Part shown: positions 17,661 through 26,211 of the stretch, one piece after another
How the letters are laid out: every line of letters starts with the position of its first letter
How positions within the stretch are numbered: the first letter of the stretch is position 1
From: Candidatus Mediterraneibacter quadrami
GTDB lineage: Bacteria > Bacillota > Clostridia > Lachnospirales > Lachnospiraceae
NCBI GenBank assembly: GCA_019120575.1
Contig: DWUU01000020.1
Span: 1 to 43,107 of the forward strand
Direction: 5' to 3'
Length of the DNA: 43,107 bases
Position numbers and translations under genes: made by a program
The notes under the pieces: generated by a model
Databases searched by the model: none
Told to the model about the DNA's origin: nothing
What the model saw: only the letters and a program-made list of their open reading frames with translations

Positions 17661-18800
17661 TTATTCTTCTGATTTCTTATAGATTCTCGGGATCCGTTTC
17701 CCGAGACAGCAGACAAACTCATAATTAAACCGGCCGCTTAAAGCCGCCAGACCGTCCACGGTGATCTCTTCATCCCCGTCCCGGCCCACGAGCACAACCC
17801 GGTCCATAAAAGCCGTCTCCGGTATATCCGTCACATCAGCCATGAACTGATCCATGCAGACCCTTCCCAGGATCTTTGCGCGTTTCCCGTGGATGAGCAC
17901 ATATCCTTTATTGGAGAGCGACCGGGGATAACCGTCGCCATATCCCACCGGGATCGTGGCCACCCGCATCGGACGGTCGGAAACAAAAGTTCCCCCGTAA
18001 CTGATCGGCGTGCCCGCCTCCACGTCTTTCACAAAACTCACATGGCTTACAAGCGACAACGCCGGCCTGAGATCCACCGCCGACCGGTCCACCTCATCCG
18101 ACGGATACATCCCGTACATGGCGATCCCGGCTCTGGCCAGATCATGCTTCATATCCGGGAAATCAATGATCCCCGCGCTGTTGTCGCAGTCAAAATACTG
18201 AACATGGATCTGCCTTTTCTCAGTCAGTTCTTTCATCTTCACAAACCGATCATGCTGCAGAAACGTATATGTTTTGTCCCGCTCATCCGCTTTTGCAAAG
18301 TGCGTGAACATTCCTTCGATCCGGATCCCGGGAAGCCTGCTGATCCGTTCGACCGCATCCGCGCTCTCTTCGGTTGCGGGGAATCCGATCCGACCCATTC
18401 CTGTATCGATCTTGATATGAATAAACGCGTCCTTCCCCTGGCGCACCGCCTCCTGCGAGATCTGCTCCGCCATGGATTCCATATAAACCGCAGGGCGCAC
18501 GTCATAACGGATCATTTCTTCAAACTGGTCCGGAAATACGCATCCCAGGACCAGGATCGGTTTCCGGATCCCATGTTCCCGGAGTTCTGCCGCTTCCTCC
18601 AGACAGGCCACCGCATAGCCCCACACCCAGGAGCACTGTTCAAACATCTCTGCGACCGGCACCGCACCGTGTCCGTAGCCGTCCGCCTTGACAACCGCGA
18701 TCAGACGGGCATGGCCTCCGATCCGTTTCTTCATCTGTTCCATATTGTAAGCGATGGCGTCGAGGTTAATCTCGGCGCATACCCGGTTATGCTCTGTCAT
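17661..18800 (-). CDS. alr: Alanine racemase
   Basis: This PLP enzyme makes D-alanine for peptidoglycan. The 379 residues show AEINLDAIAYNMEQMK, the PLP lysine Lys38 in AVVKADGYGHG, HIKIDTGMGRIGF, and the catalytic-tyrosine motif PISYGGTFV in the C-terminal barrel. The C-terminus has GRVCMDQFMADVTD. The start overlaps the nnr 3' end by 14 bases, with a GAGGAG site inside nnr, so the two are translationally linked. mazF follows. Lachnospiraceae may carry other racemase copies; whether this is the main one cannot be told. Confidence 0.96.
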   Translation of the reverse strand: MTEHNRVCAEINLDAIAYNMEQMKKRIGGHARLIAVVKADGYGHGAVPVAEMFEQCSWVWGYAVACLEEAAELREHGIRKPILVLGCVFPDQFEEMIRYDVRPAVYMESMAEQISQEAVRQGKDAFIHIKIDTGMGRIGFPATEESADAVERISRLPGIRIEGMFTHFAKADERDKTYTFLQHDRFVKMKELTEKRQIHVQYFDCDNSAGIIDFPDMKHDLARAGIAMYGMYPSDEVDRSAVDLRPALSLVSHVSFVKDVEAGTPISYGGTFVSDRPMRVATIPVGYGDGYPRSLSNKGYVLIHGKRAKILGRVCMDQFMADVTDIPETAFMDRVVLVGRDGDEEITVDGLAALSGRFNYEFVCCLGKRIPRIYKKSEE

Positions 18801-20298
18801 ACTTCTTCTCCTCTTCGTTTGCTGTTACCACTTCAATCCCTGTGATCAGATCCCGCGCCAGGACACTGTAGCTTCCTTTTCTTTTTCTGGCTTCATCCCC
18901 GCCGCATGCATGGAGAAAGACCCCGAGGGACGCACTCCCATAAGGATCCATGCCCTGGGCGAGAAGTCCTGTGATCACACCGGCCAGCACATCGCCTGCC
19001 CCGCCTTTTGCCATGGCGCTGTTTCCGGCCAGGTTCACAACGGGATGCCTGCCCGTCTCATACACCACGGTCCGGCTGTCCTTCAACACGCACACGGCCG
19101 GATATCGATCGCCAAAGGCTTTCAGAATATCCATCCGCCGGTCTTTCAGCGCACGGACATCATATCCTGTGAGCCGCGACATTTCTTTCATGTGAGGCGT
19201 CAGGATCAGCGGCGCTTTCGCGTGCTCCAGAAGCTCCATATTTTCACTCAGCAGATTCAGGCCGTCCGCGTCAACGACACACGGTTTATCGGTATGTTCC
19301 ATCACGAATCCGAGCATGCGCGCTGCATTCCCGGATCTGCCCAGCCCGCAGCCTATGCAGATCACGTCCGCCCGGCCGGTAAGCTTTTCCAGCTGTTCTT
19401 CATTATAATCTCTGTAGCAGGAAATGACCGCCTCCGGAAGAAGTTGCTGCAGTACTGCCCGGTTATCTTCATGTGTGAAGATCTGCACAAGTCCGGCGCC
19501 CACGCTGTAGGCCGCCTTTGCCGAGAGATAAGCTGCTCCGGCCATGCCGCTGCATCCCGTAATCATCAGCACCTTCCCGTAACTGCCCTTATGTGAATCC
19601 GCCCTCCTTGGCGGAAGCATCCGGGAAATGTCTGCCCGGTCAAAGGTCACGCACACATCCGGATCCGTCCCGAACCGTGCGGTGTCGATCCCGATCGGGA
19701 CCGGAACCGTCTCACCCGCATACTCCTTCCCGGGAAACCATTCACAGCCGGCTTTGACACAGGCCATGGCAACCGTCAGTTCCGCACGGAACGCCGTACC
19801 GAGGATCTTCCCTGTACGGGCGCACACGCCCGACGGGATGTCGACGGCCACCTTGCTGCATCTCCGGCTGTTCATCCATTCGATCACTTCCAGATAGCTT
19901 CCGGCAATCTCACGGCTTAATCCGACGCCGAATACGGCGTCTATAATAACAGTATATTCCTTTTCCGGCGGTTCTGTGTACAGTTTGATCCCCAGCTTCT
20001 CCGCAATCTCTTTCTGCAGCCTGCATTCTTCGCTCAGGGATTCCTCACGGCCGGCAAACAGGATCTCGGGCTCTTCCCCGGCTTCAGCCAGGAGCCTTGC
20101 CACAGCGAACCCGTCCCCGCCGTTGTTGCCGCTCCCGCACACGACGAGGGCGCGGGAAACATCCACTTTCCTGCTCCGCATCACCGCAACCGTCTGAAGG
20201 GCTGCGCGCTCCATCAGGACAACCGAAGGGATGCCGATATTGCGGATCGTATATTCATCCGCCTGTTTCATCTGGACTCCGTCAGGGAGATATCTCAT
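18787..20298 (-). CDS. nnr: Bifunctional NAD(P)H-hydrate repair enzyme (epimerase and ADP-dependent dehydratase)
   Basis: It repairs hydrated NADH and NADPH. The 503 residues are a fusion: the N-terminal epimerase (about 1-215, with SGNNGGDGFAVARLL) and the C-terminal ribokinase-like dehydratase (about 225-503, with GSYGKVLMITG, LTPHMKEMSRL and the nucleotide-binding GGAGDVLAGVITG). The usual motif has Thr or Ser where Ala is seen in GGAGD. AAGGAAGG precedes the ATG. It lies between rex and alr. A 20-base GC-rich hairpin separates it from rex. Confidence 0.94.
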   Translation of the reverse strand: MRYLPDGVQMKQADEYTIRNIGIPSVVLMERAALQTVAVMRSRKVDVSRALVVCGSGNNGGDGFAVARLLAEAGEEPEILFAGREESLSEECRLQKEIAEKLGIKLYTEPPEKEYTVIIDAVFGVGLSREIAGSYLEVIEWMNSRRCSKVAVDIPSGVCARTGKILGTAFRAELTVAMACVKAGCEWFPGKEYAGETVPVPIGIDTARFGTDPDVCVTFDRADISRMLPPRRADSHKGSYGKVLMITGCSGMAGAAYLSAKAAYSVGAGLVQIFTHEDNRAVLQQLLPEAVISCYRDYNEEQLEKLTGRADVICIGCGLGRSGNAARMLGFVMEHTDKPCVVDADGLNLLSENMELLEHAKAPLILTPHMKEMSRLTGYDVRALKDRRMDILKAFGDRYPAVCVLKDSRTVVYETGRHPVVNLAGNSAMAKGGAGDVLAGVITGLLAQGMDPYGSASLGVFLHACGGDEARKRKGSYSVLARDLITGIEVVTANEEEKKYDRA

Positions 20299-20339
20299 AC
20301 GCTGTTTCCTTCCTTCCGCCCGTTTTTACTCATAACACA

Positions 20340-20359
20340 CCCCGCAGCAGGCTGCGGGG
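20340..20359 (-). other. GC-rich hairpin between rex and nnr
   Basis: CCCCGCAGC and GCTGCGGGG form a perfect nine-base stem around AG. No T run follows on either strand, so it is not a standard intrinsic terminator. It could stabilise mRNA ends or tune rex/nnr ratios. Confidence 0.6.
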
Positions 20360-20382
20360 CTGTGATCGGACATTATTTCTTC

Positions 20383-21039
20383 CTATTTCTTCCGCACATT
20401 TTCTTTCTGACTGATATTATACGACAGCTGCATCAGGCTGTCGGACAGATGTACATTCTCCACGATCACGTCTTTTGGAAGCGTGAGATCCGTATGTGCG
20501 AAATTCCAGATTGCTTTGATCCCGTTCTTTACCAGGATATCCGCCACTTCCACCGCCTTTGACTTCGGTATGGTAAGAGCGGCGATCTCAATGTCGTTCT
20601 CCTTAAGGAAGCCGATCAGTTCATCCATCATCCTTACCCGGATCCCCCTGATCGCTATCCCGTCCAACCGGGGATTAACATCAAAAAGACTCTTCAGGAC
20701 AAATCCGCTCTTCTCAAAAGAGGCATAATTCGCAAGCGCCTGTCCCAGGTTGCCGGCCCCGATTATAATAAAGTTGTGGGTTTTATTAAGTCCGAGGATC
20801 TTCCCGATCTCGGAATGCAGATATTTTACATTATATCCGTATCCCTGCTGGCCGAATCCCCCGAAATTGTTCAGATCCTGACGGATCTGCGATGCGGTCA
20901 CATGCATCTTCTTGCTGAGGTCATTGGACGAAATACGCTCTACGCCTGCATCGAGCAGTTCCCCCAAAAACCGGTAATACCTCGGCAGTCTTGATATCAC
21001 TGCCCGGGATATTTTTCTGTGCTCCAAGTTTACCACCAT
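20383..21039 (-). CDS. rex: Redox-sensing transcriptional repressor Rex
   Basis: Rex binds DNA when NAD+ is high and releases it when NADH rises, controlling fermentation genes. The 218 residues show a winged-helix domain (about 1-80, with VISRLPRYYRFLGEL and SQIRQDLNNFGGFGQQGYGY) and a Rossmann domain with the NAD(H) motif GAGNLG at 94-99, followed by FDVNPRLDG and IWNFAHTDL. The length is typical. A consensus promoter overlaps a Rex-like operator upstream, pointing to autoregulation. It is divergent from the ABC-F gene, as rex and ydiF are neighbours in Bacillus. nnr lies downstream. Confidence 0.97.
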   Translation of the reverse strand: MVVNLEHRKISRAVISRLPRYYRFLGELLDAGVERISSNDLSKKMHVTASQIRQDLNNFGGFGQQGYGYNVKYLHSEIGKILGLNKTHNFIIIGAGNLGQALANYASFEKSGFVLKSLFDVNPRLDGIAIRGIRVRMMDELIGFLKENDIEIAALTIPKSKAVEVADILVKNGIKAIWNFAHTDLTLPKDVIVENVHLSDSLMQLSYNISQKENVRKK

Positions 21040-21058
21040 CCATTTAATACTCCGTTTT

Positions 21059-21087
21059 ATTATATAAAATAGTTAATATTCTGTCAA
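21059..21087 (-). promoter_or_regulatory. Sigma-A promoter of rex with overlapping Rex-like operator
   Basis: On the minus strand TTGACA (21087-21082) and TATAAT (21064-21059) are both perfect and 17 bases apart. The 18 bases at 21087-21070, TTGACAGAATATTAACTA, agree with the clostridial Rex site (TTGTTAA-N4-TTAACAA) at 10 of 14 fixed positions and cover the -35 box. Repressor binding there would block transcription. Confidence 0.7.
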
Positions 21088-21130
21088 TTTAGACTTTATC
21101 CTAAACCGCCTCTTAAACATTCAGTTTTTC

Positions 21131-21158
21131 TTGTATTTTCCCGCATTTCCGATATAAT
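21131..21158 (+). promoter_or_regulatory. Putative sigma-A promoter of the ABC-F gene
   Basis: TTGTAT (21131-21136) and TATAAT (21153-21158) are 16 bases apart; the start codon is 24 bases downstream of the -10 box with a GGAGA site between. Confidence 0.55.
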
Positions 21159-21181
21159 GGATAGCTGAGAGGAGAACGACT

Positions 21182-23122
21182 ATGATACTTGCATGCCATA
21201 ATATCAGCAAATCCTTCGGCGATCACGTGATCGTCCGTCAGGGATCTTTTCACATAGAAGAACGGGAAAAAGCCGCCCTTGTCGGCGTCAACGGCGCCGG
21301 CAAGTCCACGATCCTGAAAATGATCATCGGCGAGGAGACGCCCGACGGCGGCGACATCACCCTTGCCAGGGGGAAGACGCTGGGATATCTGGCCCAGCAT
21401 CAGGACCTGCTCCCGGGCGGCACGATCTACGGGGAACTTAAGAGCGCACGGGAAGATATCTTTGAAATGGAGCGCCGGATCCGGGCAATCGAACTGGAAC
21501 TGAAGTCCCTCACCGGCCGGGAGCTGGAAGAACGGCTCGAGACCTACAACCGTCTTCAGTCCGAATTCGACGCCCGGAACGGCTACGCCTGTGAAAGCGA
21601 GATCGTCGGTGTGCTGAAAGGACTGGGCTTTTCGGAAGAAGATTTCTCCAAAAAGACCGACACATTATCCGGCGGACAGAAAACGCGGGTGGCCCTCGGA
21701 CGGCTGCTCCTTACCACCCCGGACATCCTGCTCCTTGATGAGCCCACGAACCATCTGGACCTAAATTCCATCGCCTGGCTGGAGACCTATCTGATCAACT
21801 ATCCGGGCGCTGTTTTTATCGTGTCCCACGACCGGTATTTTCTGAACCGTGTAGTGACAAAGGTGGTGGAAATTGAAAACGGAGAGATCCGCATGTACTC
21901 CGGCGATTACAGGGCCTATTCCGAAAAGAAGCAGCAACTCCGCGACGCCCGCCTGAAAGAATACTTCAACCAGCAGCGGGAGATCCGCCATCAGCAGGCT
22001 GTTATAGAAAAACTGAGATCCTTCAACCGGGAAAAATCCATCCGCCGTGCGGAAAGCCGGGAGAAGATGCTGGAGAAGATCACCCCCGTTGAAAAGCCGG
22101 CCGATACAGCGCCGGAAATGCATTTCAGCCTGGAGCCTTCCTGCGTCAGCGGAAATGACGTTCTCACCGTAGAACATTTATCCAAACAGTTTGACGGTCA
22201 GCCTCTGTTCACAGATGTCAATTTTGAGATCAGACGGGGCGAACATGTGGCAATCATCGGCGACAACGGCACCGGGAAAACAACCCTGTTGAAAATACTG
22301 AACCAGGTCGTGCCGGCCGACAGCGGCGCCTTTACGCTCGGCGCCAAAGTAAAGATCGGCTACTATGACCAGGAACACCATGTGCTCCACAACGATAAAA
22401 CCATTTTTGATGAAATATCCGACGCCTATCCGTCCCTGAACAATACGCAGATCCGCAACACGCTCGCTGCATTCCAGTTCACCGGAGACGAGGTATTTCA
22501 GGAAATCCGCTCTTTAAGCGGAGGTGAGAAAGGCCGGGTTTCTCTTGCGAAGCTGATGCTCTCCGAGGCCAACTTCCTGATCCTCGACGAGCCCACGAAC
22601 CATCTGGACATTGCCTCTAAAGAGATCCTGGAAGAAGCGCTCAACAACTACAGCGGCACCCTGCTCTACGTATCCCACGACCGGTATTTTATCAACAGCA
22701 CTGCATCCCGGATCCTGGAGCTGGTCAACCGGACCTTTGTAAATTATATCGGGAATTACGACTACTATCTGGAGAAAAAAGAAGAACTCACCCGGGCCTG
22801 TGCGTCCGCTCCGGCTGCCGGTGCTGCGGCTTCTTCCTCACCTGCTTCTTCCGATACCGGCGCAAAAGACCCGGGTTCAAGATTGAGCTGGCAGGAACAG
22901 AAAGAACAGCAGGCACGGGAACGCAAAAGAAAAAATGAACTGAAAAAGACGGAAGAAGAGATCAGCCGTCTGGAAGAACGCAATGCACAGATCGACCATG
23001 AGATGACGCTTGAGGAAGTTTATTCCAATTCTGTCAGATGTCAGGAGCTTGCATCAGAGCATGCGGAAAATGAAGAAAAGCTGGCTGAGCTTTATGAATT
23101 ATGGGAAATGCTGGCTGAATAA
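21182..23122 (+). CDS. ABC-F family ATPase (YdiF-like)
   Basis: A soluble tandem ABC protein of 646 residues with no membrane segment. Domain 1 has Walker A GVNGAGKST (about 35-43), signature LSGGQKTRVALGR and Walker B LLLDEPTNHLD. Domain 2 has GDNGTGKTT, LSGGEKGRVSLAK and LILDEPTNHLD. A helical linker (about 245-310) joins them, and an Ala/Ser-rich hinge leads to a C-terminal coiled coil (about 575-640, ERKRKNELKKTEEEISRLEE). This matches YdiF/Uup-type translation factors, which act at the ribosome. The rex neighbourhood favours YdiF. It is less likely a resistance determinant, as it sits in core DNA. rnpB converges on its 3' end four bases away. Confidence 0.93.
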   Translation: MILACHNISKSFGDHVIVRQGSFHIEEREKAALVGVNGAGKSTILKMIIGEETPDGGDITLARGKTLGYLAQHQDLLPGGTIYGELKSAREDIFEMERRIRAIELELKSLTGRELEERLETYNRLQSEFDARNGYACESEIVGVLKGLGFSEEDFSKKTDTLSGGQKTRVALGRLLLTTPDILLLDEPTNHLDLNSIAWLETYLINYPGAVFIVSHDRYFLNRVVTKVVEIENGEIRMYSGDYRAYSEKKQQLRDARLKEYFNQQREIRHQQAVIEKLRSFNREKSIRRAESREKMLEKITPVEKPADTAPEMHFSLEPSCVSGNDVLTVEHLSKQFDGQPLFTDVNFEIRRGEHVAIIGDNGTGKTTLLKILNQVVPADSGAFTLGAKVKIGYYDQEHHVLHNDKTIFDEISDAYPSLNNTQIRNTLAAFQFTGDEVFQEIRSLSGGEKGRVSLAKLMLSEANFLILDEPTNHLDIASKEILEEALNNYSGTLLYVSHDRYFINSTASRILELVNRTFVNYIGNYDYYLEKKEELTRACASAPAAGAAASSSPASSDTGAKDPGSRLSWQEQKEQQARERKRKNELKKTEEEISRLEERNAQIDHEMTLEEVYSNSVRCQELASEHAENEEKLAELYELWEMLAE

Positions 23123-23126
23123 AAAT

Positions 23127-23479
23127 GCCAAGCAGGACGATAAGCCGGGTTATGTCGTGGACAATCATCTATCCAGGCACAGCGTCGCCGCTGTGCTCAA
23201 GCGACCTACCTGAAACGTGACGGGCCGCCACATTGTTTCGATCCGGTCTTGCTTCGGATGGGGTTTACATGTGCCCCCGCCGTTACCGTCGGGGCGGTAG
23301 TCTCTTACACTGCCTTTCCACCCTTACCGGGAAATTCCCGGCGGTTTATTTCTGTTGCACTGGCCTTGGAGTCGCCTCCACCGGACGTTATCCGGCATCC
23401 TGCCCTGTGAAGCCCGGACTTTCCTCGTCTGCGGCCTTTCGGCGCCTGCAGCCGCGATTGCCTATCCTACTTGACACAT
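23127..23479 (-). ncRNA. rnpB: RNase P RNA (class A type)
   Basis: This catalytic RNA trims the 5' ends of tRNA precursors. On the minus strand the conserved landmarks appear in order: GAGGAAAGTCCGGGCTTC near the 5' end, GGTGGAGGCGAC, the GCAACAGAAATAAACCGCC block, and near the 3' end CATAACCCGGCTTAT. Helix P1 forms between CAAGTAGGA (23473-23465) and TCCTGCTTG (23137-23129). The length of about 350 bases is normal. The 5' end is inferred from the promoter and the 3' end from a TTTTT run just after P1, which overlaps the ABC-F stop region. RnhA is encoded directly upstream. Confidence 0.95.
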
Positions 23480-23485
23480 TTTATG

Positions 23486-23514
23486 ATTATACTATTGTCA
23501 CACGCCCTCGTCAA
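23486..23514 (-). promoter_or_regulatory. Promoter of rnpB
   Basis: On the minus strand TTGACG (23514-23509) and TATAAT (23491-23486) are 17 bases apart and place the first RNA base near 23479, just before helix P1. The -35 box lies within the last codons of rnhA (Val-Asp-Glu). Confidence 0.8.
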
Positions 23515-23971
23515 CGATAAGATCGTCGCCGTCCGCCGCGGACGTGGCAAGCTCATCACAGCGTTCATTCTGCGGATGGCCGTCATGGCCTTTTACCCAG
23601 TGGAATGTCACGCTGTGTTTTTCTTTTGCCTCCAGAAGCCGTTTCCAGAGATCCACGTTTTTGACCGGCTCATTCTTTCCGCGCTTCCAGCCCTTTTTGA
23701 CCCAGCCGTCCACCCAGTGCTGGTTGAAAGCATTTACCACATACTGGGAGTCTGAATACACTTCCACTTCGCACGGCCGGTTCAGCGCCTCCAGCCCGGC
23801 AATGACCGCCATCAGCTCCATCCGGTTGTTGGTTGTCCGCACATACCCCCGGGAGATTTCCTTTACATGGAGCTCCCCCTTTGTATCCACATATTCAAGG
23901 ACGCTGCCGTAGCCGCCGGGTCCGTCCGGATTGCCTCTGGCCGCGCCGTCTGTATAGATCTTTACAAACAT
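23498..23971 (-). CDS. rnhA: Ribonuclease HI
   Basis: It cuts the RNA strand of RNA-DNA hybrids. The 157 residues carry the four metal-binding acids: Asp8 ([10 protein letters not shown]), Glu52 (NNRMELMA), Asp74 (YSDSQY) and Asp139 (NERCDELA), plus the basic handle [16 protein letters not shown] and the HWVKGHDGH loop, so this is the E. coli-like HI type. AAGGGGAG precedes the ATG. The gene starts 13 bases after the mtaD stop, so it is probably the last gene of the pnp-mtaD unit. Its last codons hold the rnpB -35 box. Confidence 0.97.
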   Translation of the reverse strand: MFVKIYTDGAARGNPDGPGGYGSVLEYVDTKGELHVKEISRGYVRTTNNRMELMAVIAGLEALNRPCEVEVYSDSQYVVNAFNQHWVDGWVKKGWKRGKNEPVKNVDLWKRLLEAKEKHSVTFHWVKGHDGHPQNERCDELATSAADGDDLIVDEGV

Positions 23972-23984
23972 ATCTTATCTCCCC

Positions 23985-25286
23985 TTACTCTGCGCCGAGA
24001 ATCCGGTCTGAGATCCGCCCGGCATTCCCGTAGACCGTTTCCTTTGATTCTCCGATATAAAATGTACCGTCCTGATACAGAACTTTTCCGTCTATCATCG
24101 TCATCTTCACATTCTGCTTACTTCCGCTGTACACAATATTTTTCTCGATGCTGTTGCGAAGCGGCTGCATATTGGGCTGGGACAGATCCAGCATGATCAG
24201 GTCCGCCCGTTTTCCCGGGGCAATGCTGTCGCAGTCCGGAAGCCCCATTGCATGCGCGCCGTTTGTAACCGCCATCTTCAGCACGTCCATGGCCGGCACG
24301 GCTTCCGGGTCGTCGCAGAATACTTTCTGAAGCCCCGTTGTCAGGAACATTTCCCGGAACATATCCAGACAGTTATTGCTGGCCGGGCCGTCCGTCCCGA
24401 TGGCCACCGGGATCCCCATATCCAGATAGCGCTTCACCGGCGCAATGCCGCTTGCCAGCTTCAGGTTGGAAGCCGGATTCGTCACAACACAGATCCCGCG
24501 TTTCTTAATGATCTCAAAATCCCCGTCATCCATGTGCACGCCGTGGAACAGGACGCCGCCATGGCGGAACAGCCCCAGAGAATCCATGTAGGCCACCGGC
24601 GTCATACCGGTACGCTCCCGGCACTCTTCCACTTCTTTCCGGGTCTCCGAACAGTGAACGCACACCGGAGCCTCATATTGATCCGCCAGCCGGGCCAGTC
24701 CCTCCATAATCGGACGGGCGGTTGTGTATTCCGCATGGAACCCGATCCTGTAGGATACCAGACTGTTTTTATCCTGATTGTATTTCAGATAATCGTTCTC
24801 CACATCCTGCACGGTTCCGCCGAAATCATTGATATCGCCGCAGAGCGCCATCCGGAAGCCGGTCTCCTGTGCAGCCCGCGCCGTCTCATGCTTCTTCATG
24901 TACATATCGAAGGCAGAAGTGATCCCGCTGGTCAGATACTCCATGACCGCCAGCTTCGTCAGCCAGTAGATATCATCCTCCGTCAGCTTTGCCTCCGCCG
25001 GAAATACTTTATCATACAGCCACTCCTGCAACTTCATATCGTCTGCATAAGAACGCAGGAATGTCATGGGTGAATGGGTATGCGCATTTTTAAAGCCGGG
25101 CATGATCAGATTGCCTCCGGCGTCGATCTCCTCATCCCAGCCCACAGGGACACTTTCCGGCTTTTCTTTTCCGTCGTATTCTCTGACACCGGTGATCCAG
25201 CCGTCCTCAATGTGGATCTCGCCCGTAAAGACCGCCCGGTTCTCCTCCATTGTCAGTATTCTTGCATTATAAATCCTTGTCCTCAT
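23985..25286 (-). CDS. mtaD: Amidohydrolase, 5'-methylthioadenosine/S-adenosylhomocysteine/adenosine deaminase type
   Basis: This zinc or iron hydrolase deaminates adenosine-type nucleosides. The 433 residues follow the TRZ/ATZ family pattern: metal ligands His69 and His71 in NAHTHSPMTFLR, LQEWLYDKVFPAE, a His in VCVHCSETR, FHGVHMDDGD, and the catalytic Asp in IGTDGPASNNCLDMF. The N-terminal beta part and the C-terminal GKRADLIMLDL are typical. The exact nucleoside is inferred: the gene overlaps the purine phosphorylase gene by four bases (ATGA), which fits adenosine, SAH or MTA salvage by way of inosine-type products. Guanine or triazine deaminase activity is less likely. Confidence 0.85.
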   Translation of the reverse strand: MRTRIYNARILTMEENRAVFTGEIHIEDGWITGVREYDGKEKPESVPVGWDEEIDAGGNLIMPGFKNAHTHSPMTFLRSYADDMKLQEWLYDKVFPAEAKLTEDDIYWLTKLAVMEYLTSGITSAFDMYMKKHETARAAQETGFRMALCGDINDFGGTVQDVENDYLKYNQDKNSLVSYRIGFHAEYTTARPIMEGLARLADQYEAPVCVHCSETRKEVEECRERTGMTPVAYMDSLGLFRHGGVLFHGVHMDDGDFEIIKKRGICVVTNPASNLKLASGIAPVKRYLDMGIPVAIGTDGPASNNCLDMFREMFLTTGLQKVFCDDPEAVPAMDVLKMAVTNGAHAMGLPDCDSIAPGKRADLIMLDLSQPNMQPLRNSIEKNIVYSGSKQNVKMTMIDGKVLYQDGTFYIGESKETVYGNAGRISDRILGAE

Positions 25287-26119
25287 CCTGTATGTGCTCC
25301 TATCTTTTCTATACTCTTTGTCACGAGCCGCTCAAACTCTCCTGATCTCTGATCCGCAACCGACTGCACGTCCAGATGGCTCAGTTCTTCTTCCGAGATC
25401 CCGCTGGCCATGTTTGAAATGCAGGAAATCCCGCACACGCGGACGCCCGCATGCCGCGCGGCAATGGCCTCGCAGGCCGTACTCATTCCGACCGCGTCCG
25501 CCCCAAGCAGACCGTACATGCGTATCTCGGCCGGGCTTTCAAAATTCGGCCCTGTCGTCTGGAGATAAACGCCTTTCTGCAGAGGGATGTCTTCCTCCTG
25601 CGCCGTCTCTTCGATCCATCTGCGCACTTCTTCATCATAAACATGCGTCATATCCGGAAACCGGTCGCCCAGTTCCGATACATTCTCCCCGATCAGCGGC
25701 GACGGGACAAAACTCGAGATCTGATCCGTGATCATCATAAAATCACCCACCCGGAATCCCCGGTTGATCCCGCCGGCCGCATTGGTCAGGAAAAGGACCT
25801 CAATGCCCATCCGCTTCATCAGCCTTGTCGGGAGCACCACATCCTCCATCGGATATCCTTCATAATAGTGCACCCGGCCTTTCATGACTACAGCCGGCAC
25901 ATCTCCGATATATCCCAGCATAAACCTGCCGTCGTGCCCCTGCACCGTGGAAACCGGGAATCCGGGGATATCCCCGTAAGGGATCTCCTTTACCACCGTC
26001 ATATTTTTTGCATATCCGCCCAGTCCCGACCCCAGGATCAGCCCCACTTTGGGCGCAAAATCGGTCACCGACCGGTAATATTCATAACATTTTTCCAGTT
26101 TTTCGTACTGTGTGCTCAT
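25283..26119 (-). CDS. Purine nucleoside phosphorylase (trimeric PunA type)
   Basis: It splits inosine or guanosine with phosphate into base and ribose-1-phosphate. The protein is 278 residues from the second of two adjacent ATGs. That ATG has better spacing (seven bases) from GGAGG; the first ATG at 26122 is possible. Motifs are GLILGSGLGGYA, MKGRVHYYEGYP, LFLTNAAGGIN, GPNFESPAEIRM and GADAVGMSTACEAIAARHAGV, all characteristic of the low-molecular-mass family rather than the hexameric DeoD. It heads the unit with mtaD and rnhA. A TCGACA/TATAAT promoter lies upstream. Confidence 0.95.
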   Translation of the reverse strand: MSTQYEKLEKCYEYYRSVTDFAPKVGLILGSGLGGYAKNMTVVKEIPYGDIPGFPVSTVQGHDGRFMLGYIGDVPAVVMKGRVHYYEGYPMEDVVLPTRLMKRMGIEVLFLTNAAGGINRGFRVGDFMMITDQISSFVPSPLIGENVSELGDRFPDMTHVYDEEVRRWIEETAQEEDIPLQKGVYLQTTGPNFESPAEIRMYGLLGADAVGMSTACEAIAARHAGVRVCGISCISNMASGISEEELSHLDVQSVADQRSGEFERLVTKSIEKIGAHTG

Positions 26120-26166
26120 CATTATTCCTCCGGCAATCTTCCTGCAATATGATCTCTGCAGATTTC

Positions 26167-26195
26167 ATTATACCGTTTCATGGAAAAAATGTCGA
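26167..26195 (-). promoter_or_regulatory. Sigma-A promoter of the pnp-mtaD-rnhA unit
   Basis: On the minus strand TCGACA (26195-26190) and TATAAT (26172-26167) are 17 bases apart, about 48 bases before the start codon. It lies just after the spoIVA stop. Confidence 0.65.
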
Positions 26196-26211
26196 GACGC
26201 CTTCGTGCATC

